Positions 59,504-64,000 of a DNA stretch of 64,000 nucleotides are shown here, in pieces; position 1 is the first letter of the stretch, and every line of letters begins with the position of its first letter. Below the pieces are notes generated by a model, which saw nothing but the letters and a program-made list of their open reading frames with translations, did not search any database and had not been told where the DNA came from. Origin of the DNA: Arthrobacter sp. (GTDB taxonomy: Bacteria > Actinomycetota > Actinomycetes > Actinomycetales > Micrococcaceae); the NCBI GenBank assembly GCA_026393275.1, contig JAPLAM010000056.1:1-64000 (forward strand), given 5' to 3'. The translations under genes and the position numbers were made by a program.

Positions 59504-60775
59504 CTAGCGGGCGAGGACGCGCGGGGCGTTCGGGGACGTGGTGCCGTAGTCCGCGGTCTTGAAGTGCGACGGCGCGAACGGGCTGACGCGGACCACGTCG
59601 CCGATCACGATCACGGCAGGATTCGCGACGCCGGCAGCCTCCGCCTGGTCCGCGATGGTCCCGAGCGTACCGATGGTCACCCGCTGGTTGGGCAGGTATC
59701 CATTCTCTACGATGCCAACCGGCGTGCCCGCTGGCAAACCGGCGCACGCCAGGGAGGCCGCGGATTCGCGGAGCTGGCCCACGCCCATGAGCAGGATCAC
59801 GGTGTGGTCGGCGCGGGCCGGCACTTCGGAAAGCTCCTCATGGCCGGTGACCACGCTAAAGCCCTTGGCCAGGCCCCGGTGCGTGACGGGGATTCCGGCG
59901 GCGGCCGGGACGGCGATCGCCGAGGTCACACCGGGGACCACCTCCACCTCGACGCCCTGTTGCCGGCAGAATTCGGCTTCCTCGCCGCCGCGGCCCAGAA
60001 CGTAGGGGTCGCCACCCTTGAGCCGGACCACGCGGTGGCCGGCCAGGGCTTCGTCCACGAGTATCCGGTTGATGTCGGACTGCGGGACGGGGTGGTGGCC
60101 GGGGGTTTTGCCGACCTCGATCACGCGGACGTCGGGGGCCAGCTCAGTCAATAGTTCACGCGGGCCGAGGCGGTCGGCGACGACGACGTCGGCCTGGCCC
60201 AGGAGCCGGCGGCCGCGGACAGTGATGAGCCCGGTATCGCCCGGGCCGCCGCCCACGAGCGCCACCGTGCCGGTAGTTGCGCCTATGCCTGAGGCACGGT
60301 GCCGGCGCAGCGGCAAGTCGCCGGTTTCCAGGGCGGTGGCGACGGCGTCGCGCAGGGCCATGGCGCGGCGCGGGTCTCCCCCGGCGTTCACGGCGATCTT
60401 GATGTCGTCCACGACGGCGACGGCGGGCGTCCAGGCCGCGGAGGCTTCGTGGTCGGAGGCGTTGACGCACCAGACGCGCTGCGCCTCGGCGTCGGCCGCG
60501 ACCTGCGCGTCAACGGCGGAATCGCCGGTGGCAGCCTGGACAAACCAGACGCCGTCGACGTCGGAGCTGCGGTACGGGCGGGGCTGCCAGTCCAGGAGCC
60601 CGGCGTTGGCCAGTGCGTTCAGGGCAGCGCAGGACAGGGGCGCCACGACGGTGACGCGGGCGCCGGCGTCGAGCAGTCCCCGGGCGCGGCGGGCGGCGAC
60701 GGGTCCGCCACCGACCACCAGCACGGGGCGGCCGAGCAGGCGCAGCGCCGTGGGGTAAATGTCCTGAATTGCCAT
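59504..60775 (-). CDS. cysG: CysG-like siroheme synthase: precorrin-2 dehydrogenase + uroporphyrinogen-III methyltransferase
   Basis: 423 residues from ATG at 60775. Residues 1-150 are the CysG N-terminal part: RPVLVVGGGPVAARRARGLL (NAD site) and CVNASDHEASAAWTP. Residues 165-410 are SUMT/CobA: VALVGGGPGDTGLITVRGRR, VVADRLGPRELLTELAPD, RLKGGDPYVLGRGGEEAEFC and FSVVTGHEELSEVPARADHT. The length, 423, fits a CysG fusion slightly shorter than E. coli CysG (457). Siroheme serves assimilatory sulfite and nitrite reductases; the flanking FprA and downstream importer fit that use. Confidence 0.9.
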   Translation of the reverse strand: MAIQDIYPTALRLLGRPVLVVGGGPVAARRARGLLDAGARVTVVAPLSCAALNALANAGLLDWQPRPYRSSDVDGVWFVQAATGDSAVDAQVAADAEAQRVWCVNASDHEASAAWTPAVAVVDDIKIAVNAGGDPRRAMALRDAVATALETGDLPLRRHRASGIGATTGTVALVGGGPGDTGLITVRGRRLLGQADVVVADRLGPRELLTELAPDVRVIEVGKTPGHHPVPQSDINRILVDEALAGHRVVRLKGGDPYVLGRGGEEAEFCRQQGVEVEVVPGVTSAIAVPAAAGIPVTHRGLAKGFSVVTGHEELSEVPARADHTVILLMGVGQLRESAASLACAGLPAGTPVGIVENGYLPNQRVTIGTLGTIADQAEAAGVANPAVIVIGDVVRVSPFAPSHFKTADYGTTSPNAPRVLAR

Positions 60776-60852
60776 GCATCGACGATAGAGCGCGTCCGAA
60801 AGCGGAACAACGGCGCGGAAACACCGGTTCATGCAGGGTAACGGGACGTAAC

Positions 60853-61512
60853 CTAGGGCTCTGCCGGCAGGCGGCCGCCGGGCTGGGCGGGGCTGGCTTC
60901 CGGCAGCCCATGGGACAGGGCCTGGCTGAGCAGGGCACCGGCGGACCACCGCATCGAAGCGACGGCGGCGTCCCGGCTCAGGCCTCCCACATCCGTCAGC
61001 CAGACCAGGGATTCTATGCCGATGGCGCTTCGGATCGCCAGTACCAGTTGATGAACCTCCGCGTCGGACAGCTGCTGCCGGAGCGGGGCCAGCGCCTCGG
61101 CGATCCAGGCGATGGCGCGGCCCTGGCGCAGCGGGAGGCTTCGCTCCTGACCGTCGGAAAGCTCCAGTGAGAGCCGCAACATGGTCCGCTGCTGCACTTC
61201 GGTTTCGACGATCATGCGGGTGAACTCGACCACGACGACATCAAGCCGTTCGGCCACATCGTCAGGAGGGTTATCCGGAAGCATTGACCTGCGCGCCGTT
61301 TCAGGGTGGGCCGCCGCCAGCAGCTCCCGCTGGCCGGGGAAGTACCGGTAGGCAGTGCTCCGGGCCACTCCGGCGGCGAGCGCGGCCTCGTCAACGGTGG
61401 GAGAAGTGCCGGACGCAACGAGTTGGCGGGCCGCGGCGACCAGGGCATCGAAGGTGCGGCGTTTCTGGCCTGTGCGGCCTGCGTCGACGTAAGGCCTTGA
61501 CATGGGCTTCAT
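60853..61512 (-). CDS. TetR-family regulator
   Basis: About 219 residues. The N-terminal helix-turn-helix is TSPTVDEAALAAGVARSTAY RYFPGQREL at about 35-62, and the rest is an all-helical ligand domain (RSAIGIESLVWLTDVGGL). An internal ATG nine nt in (MSRPYVDAGR) is an alternative start; neither has a strong ribosome site. It is divergent from the cupin gene, and the 24-bp palindrome between them is its probable operator. Confidence 0.8.
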   Translation of the reverse strand: MKPMSRPYVDAGRTGQKRRTFDALVAAARQLVASGTSPTVDEAALAAGVARSTAYRYFPGQRELLAAAHPETARRSMLPDNPPDDVAERLDVVVVEFTRMIVETEVQQRTMLRLSLELSDGQERSLPLRQGRAIAWIAEALAPLRQQLSDAEVHQLVLAIRSAIGIESLVWLTDVGGLSRDAAVASMRWSAGALLSQALSHGLPEASPAQPGGRLPAEP

Positions 61513-61526
61513 GGTACATGAGTCTT

Positions 61527-61550
61527 GTTATGGGACACCAGTCCCATAAC
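61527..61550. promoter_or_regulatory. Perfect 24-bp palindrome between divergent TetR and cupin genes
   Basis: 10-bp arms GTTATGGGAC and its exact complement, separated by ACCA. It lies 15 nt upstream of the TetR start and 29 nt upstream of the cupin start, an ideal place for a repressor that controls both. Confidence 0.75.
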
Positions 61551-61578
61551 GGTTGAAGTAGATATCGAGGCGATCACC

Positions 61579-62070
61579 GTGGAGACAAAGCGTTCAGCAT
61601 CCGCAATTATTCGGCAGCCCGGCGATGGGGACAAACGCTGGTTCTTCGGCGGTGGGGTGCAAACCTGGAAGGCGAGGGAGCAAGACACGGCCGGAGCCTT
61701 CCTCCTGTTCGAAGACGAAATGGACCTCGGCAAGGTGACTCCGCTGCACACGCATCCCGATTCCGACGAAACGCTGTACATCCTGGCCGGGGAAATCCTG
61801 CTGAACATGGACGGCGCCGAGTTCCGGGTTGCTGCCGGCGGAGTCGCCATCGCCCCGCGCGGCGTTCCGCACGCCTTCAAGGTGTTGCAGGAGGGGACCC
61901 GCATGCTCTGCCTGCACACGCCCGGCGGTGCGCAGGCCTTCTACTTCGGCGCCAGCCGGCCTCTTGGCGCCGAAGATAAAGGCGACCGGGTGGTGGACTT
62001 TGACCGGATCCGCGAATCCGCGCGCGCGAACGGTGGCATCGAAATCCTGGCACCGCCACCGTTCGACTAG
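61579..62070 (+). CDS. Cupin-domain protein
   Basis: About 163 residues from GTG at 61579 (a TTG 54 nt earlier is open but lies across the palindrome). HTHPDSDETLYILAGEILLN is the cupin motif 1 and PRGVPHAFKVLQEGTRMLCL motif 2, giving a His-rich metal site. FYFGASRPLGAEDKGDRVV near the end is unassigned. Small cupins of this kind include quercetinase-like and sensor proteins; the reaction is unknown. It is likely controlled by the divergent TetR. Confidence 0.82.
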   Translation: METKRSASAIIRQPGDGDKRWFFGGGVQTWKAREQDTAGAFLLFEDEMDLGKVTPLHTHPDSDETLYILAGEILLNMDGAEFRVAAGGVAIAPRGVPHAFKVLQEGTRMLCLHTPGGAQAFYFGASRPLGAEDKGDRVVDFDRIRESARANGGIEILAPPPFD

Positions 62071-62127
62071 TACCAGCCCTGGGTTGCCGGTGATCGGCGC
62101 CCCGGGGCAGTTCACGGCCCCGACGCC

Positions 62128-62424
62128 CTACTTCACCGCGATGACTTCCACCAGTTTGATGTCGGGGTCTTTGGCGAGCAGCGCCGGGCCGTGTTCGCCG
62201 AGAGCAGCGGGGATGGCGCCGTTGAGGTGGTCCTGGCGGTCTTCCTCGGTGTCGAAGGTGTCGAAAATCCCGAAGGTGTTCTCATTGACCCGGAAGGCAT
62301 ACCAGGTCCGGGTACCGGGTTCGTTGAGGACAATCTCGCGGCCGCCGTTCAGGAAATCCCAAACGTCCTGTTCTTTTCCCGCTTTGGCTTCCACCAGTGC
62401 CAGCACTCCAAATTTTGGTGCCAC
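62128..62424 (-). CDS. Antibiotic-biosynthesis-monooxygenase (ABM) domain protein
   Basis: 98 residues starting MAPKFGVLALVEAKAGKEQDV. The pattern LNEPGTRTWYAFRVNENTFGIFD and FDTEEDRQDHLNGAIP is a small ABM/YgiN fold. It is convergent with the cupin gene. It differs clearly from the ABM protein at 10492. Function unknown; oxidation of a small aromatic or quinol is common in the family. Confidence 0.75.
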   Translation of the reverse strand: MAPKFGVLALVEAKAGKEQDVWDFLNGGREIVLNEPGTRTWYAFRVNENTFGIFDTFDTEEDRQDHLNGAIPAALGEHGPALLAKDPDIKLVEVIAVK

Positions 62425-62518
62425 GTCTGTCTCCTTGGAATTGGGATGGATGGGCCGCCTACCGGCCCCTTGCCGTGAGTGTAGGCCCGTACCAGAACCC
62501 GGACAAGGAGCCGGGGTA

Positions 62519-63457
62519 CTATCGGGTGCTGCCGGTGAGGAGGCCCCGGCGGCGGAGCAGGCGCTTTTCGATCGGGGCGAAAACGAGCAGTTCTACCAGG
62601 ATGCCGACCGCGAGGATCAGCAGGATGGCGGCCAGCACGATCGTCATGTCGGCGAGGTCGCGGCCCTGGTTCAGCATGGATCCGAGGCCGAAGCCCATGC
62701 TGCCGCCCACGGTAATGATTTCCGCGGCCATGAGGGACCGCCAGGAAAACGCCCAGCCCTGTTTGAGGCCACTGAGGTAGCCCGGCAGCGCGGCCGGGAG
62801 GACGATCTGCAGGGCCAGTTGGAGGCGGGAGGCGCCCAGGACCGCGCCGACGCGGCGGTACTGCGGCGGGATCTGGTCGACTCCGGAGATCAGCCCGTTG
62901 ATGATCGAGGGGATGGCGCCCATGAGCACGACGAAGTACACGGTGGCGTCGCTCAGGCCGAACCAGATGATGGCGGCCGGAACCCACGCCACCGACGGCA
63001 GGACCTGGAGCCCGGAAATCAGCGGGCCGAACGCGCGCCGGAGCGGGGCGACCTGGGCCAGCAGCAGGCCCACGGGCGTCGCGATGACCACGCTGACCAC
63101 GAAGCCCGTGACGCCGCGCTGCAGCGAGGTCCAGACGGCCTCCTGCAGCTTGGCATCGCCCCAGAGGGCGCCGAGTTGGCCGATCACATCCAGCGGGCCG
63201 GGCACCAGGTCGCGGCGTTTGATACCGAGCCAGACATAGACCTGCCACGCGATGATGAGCACCGCGAGCGCGGCCACCGGCAGGAGGACCCGGCTCCAGT
63301 CGATTCGGGCCCCTCCGGCGGCGTCGGACTGGAGCGAATCGAGTCCGGCTTCCAGTTGCCGCAGGTCCTCGGCGCCGGTGGAGGACCTGGTCAGGGCGGC
63401 GTGCACTTTGCGGTTCCCGGCAGGCGCTTCCGCCACATGGAGTTGACTATTGGGCAT
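62519..63457 (-). CDS. ABC transporter permease (SsuC/TauC type), second system
   Basis: 312 residues: a 60-residue hydrophilic N-terminus (PAGNRKVHAALTRSSTGAED), then six hydrophobic segments. LQVLPSVAWVPAAIIWFGL and the loop VGAVLGASRLQLALQIVLPA, with GSMLNQGRDLADMTIVLAA, are typical of sulfonate/nitrate/taurine permeases. Its start overlaps the stop of the upstream ATPase by 11 nt. It belongs to a different system from that at 22.3-25.7 kb. The long N-terminus is unusual and may be partly artefact; an internal start is possible. Confidence 0.88.
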   Translation of the reverse strand: MPNSQLHVAEAPAGNRKVHAALTRSSTGAEDLRQLEAGLDSLQSDAAGGARIDWSRVLLPVAALAVLIIAWQVYVWLGIKRRDLVPGPLDVIGQLGALWGDAKLQEAVWTSLQRGVTGFVVSVVIATPVGLLLAQVAPLRRAFGPLISGLQVLPSVAWVPAAIIWFGLSDATVYFVVLMGAIPSIINGLISGVDQIPPQYRRVGAVLGASRLQLALQIVLPAALPGYLSGLKQGWAFSWRSLMAAEIITVGGSMGFGLGSMLNQGRDLADMTIVLAAILLILAVGILVELLVFAPIEKRLLRRRGLLTGSTR

Positions 63458-64000
63458 GGCGGCGGATCTCCTCGCGTAGCCGGGCGGTAATGACGCCGGT
63501 CAGTTGTCCGGCCAGGCCGGCGTCGGTGCGGTGTTCCTCGGACACGTGCCATTCCTGCACCACGCGTCCGGGCCGGGAGGAGAGCAGCAGCACGCGCTGG
63601 CCCAGCCGGACGGCTTCCCGGACGTTGTGCGTGACAAAGACGATGGTGCGGCCGGTTTCCTTCCAGATGCGTTCCAGCTCGTCATGCAGCAGGTCACGGG
63701 TGATCGCATCCAGCGCCGCGAACGGCTCGTCCATCAGCAGCAACTGCCGGTCCTGGGCCAGCGACCGGGCCAGTGCCACCCGCTGGCGCATGCCGCCGGA
63801 CAGTTCGTGCGGGCGTTTGTCCCCCGCCCCGCCCAGGTGCACGAGGTCCAGCAGCTCTTCGGCCTCCACCCGGCGTTGAGCCTTGCCCACGCCGCGCAGT
63901 TTGAGCGCCAGCTCGATGTTCTCCCGCGCGTTCAGCCAGGGGAACAGCGCCGCATCCTGGAACATGAAGGCGGCGCCGTCGCTGGGCACTTCCAGGGCGC
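63447..64000 (-). CDS. ABC transporter ATPase (SsuB/TauB type), N-terminus beyond window
   Basis: The frame is open to the right edge, so Walker A is not in view. The visible part starts just before the Q-loop (GAAFMFQDAALFPWLNAREN) and has the signature HELSGGMRQRVALARSLAQD, Walker B LLLMDEPFAALDAITRDLLH and H-loop IVFVTHNVREAVRL. These fit the sulfonate/nitrate/taurine subfamily. It precedes and overlaps the permease gene. Its binding protein should be outside the window. Confidence 0.88.
   Translation of the reverse strand, partial: ALEVPSDGAAFMFQDAALFPWLNARENIELALKLRGVGKAQRRVEAEELLDLVHLGGAGDKRPHELSGGMRQRVALARSLAQDRQLLLMDEPFAALDAITRDLLHDELERIWKETGRTIVFVTHNVREAVRLGQRVLLLSSRPGRVVQEWHVSEEHRTDAGLAGQLTGVITARLREEIRRHAQ

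Overview
The window is about 64 kb of high-GC DNA that reads as chromosome of a Gram-positive actinobacterium, most likely Micrococcales close to Arthrobacter/Pseudarthrobacter. This rests on gene content (FprA-type reductases, DUF1206, GT87, PucR and HxlR regulators, a DUF779/aldehyde dehydrogenase pair), frequent GTG/TTG starts and ATGA overlaps. The genus is an inference. No IS element, prophage, CRISPR array or replication origin was seen. One tRNA gene (Tyr, GTA) is present.

Layout: 1-3.2 kb, HxlR regulator coupled to an MFS exporter, then a GT87 glycosyltransferase. 3.2-5.8 kb, reverse transsulfuration-type pair (cystathionine beta-synthase then cystathionine gamma-synthase/lyase). 5.8-15.2 kb, housekeeping and hypothetical genes: frameshifted ArsB/SLC13-like carrier, VOC proteins, DNA glycosylase, acyl-CoA synthetase, thioredoxin, thioesterase, and a DUF1059-EAL pair. 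15.5-20 kb, tRNA-Tyr, YajQ, HtpX, an MFS protein, and a patatin-like protein behind a 19-codon leader ORF. 20.1-22.2 kb, Fur-family regulator plus catalase with a probable operator. 22.3-25.7 kb, complete SsuABC/TauABC-type importer. 26-33 kb, amino acid permease, DUF779 + broken aldehyde dehydrogenase + GAF regulator, and a first FprA.

33.5-45.9 kb is the most distinctive region. It is a Pst-like ABC importer (pstC, pstA, pstS, pstB) embedded in an array of secreted or membrane-tethered proteins: a PstS-like protein, a Pro/Ser/Thr-linker surface protein with a frameshift, and a 924-residue secreted protein. It also has two sortase-fold proteins; one has lost the His, Cys and Arg expected of sortases. 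Two 11-nt direct-repeat sites resembling actinobacterial PHO boxes lie upstream of the first two genes, suggesting phosphate-starvation control. From 36.5 kb on, the genes overlap or nearly touch and look like one operon.

46-52.5 kb, RarD, a universal stress protein, and GABA/putrescine catabolism (gabT, an aldehyde dehydrogenase, divergent PucR). 52.6-57.9 kb, NimT/CynX-like MFS with FadR-type regulator, three membrane proteins of unknown function, and topoisomerase IB. 57.9-64 kb, a second FprA, a CysG-like siroheme enzyme, a TetR/cupin divergent pair with a perfect palindrome between them, a monooxygenase-fold protein, and the end of a second Ssu/Tau-type importer. FprA + CysG + importer suggest sulfite/nitrite or sulfonate assimilation.

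Three genes are disrupted: apparent 1-nt losses at about 6,880 and 35,785, and a deletion of roughly 120 nt at about 28,452. Real decay and assembly error cannot be separated from this sequence alone.
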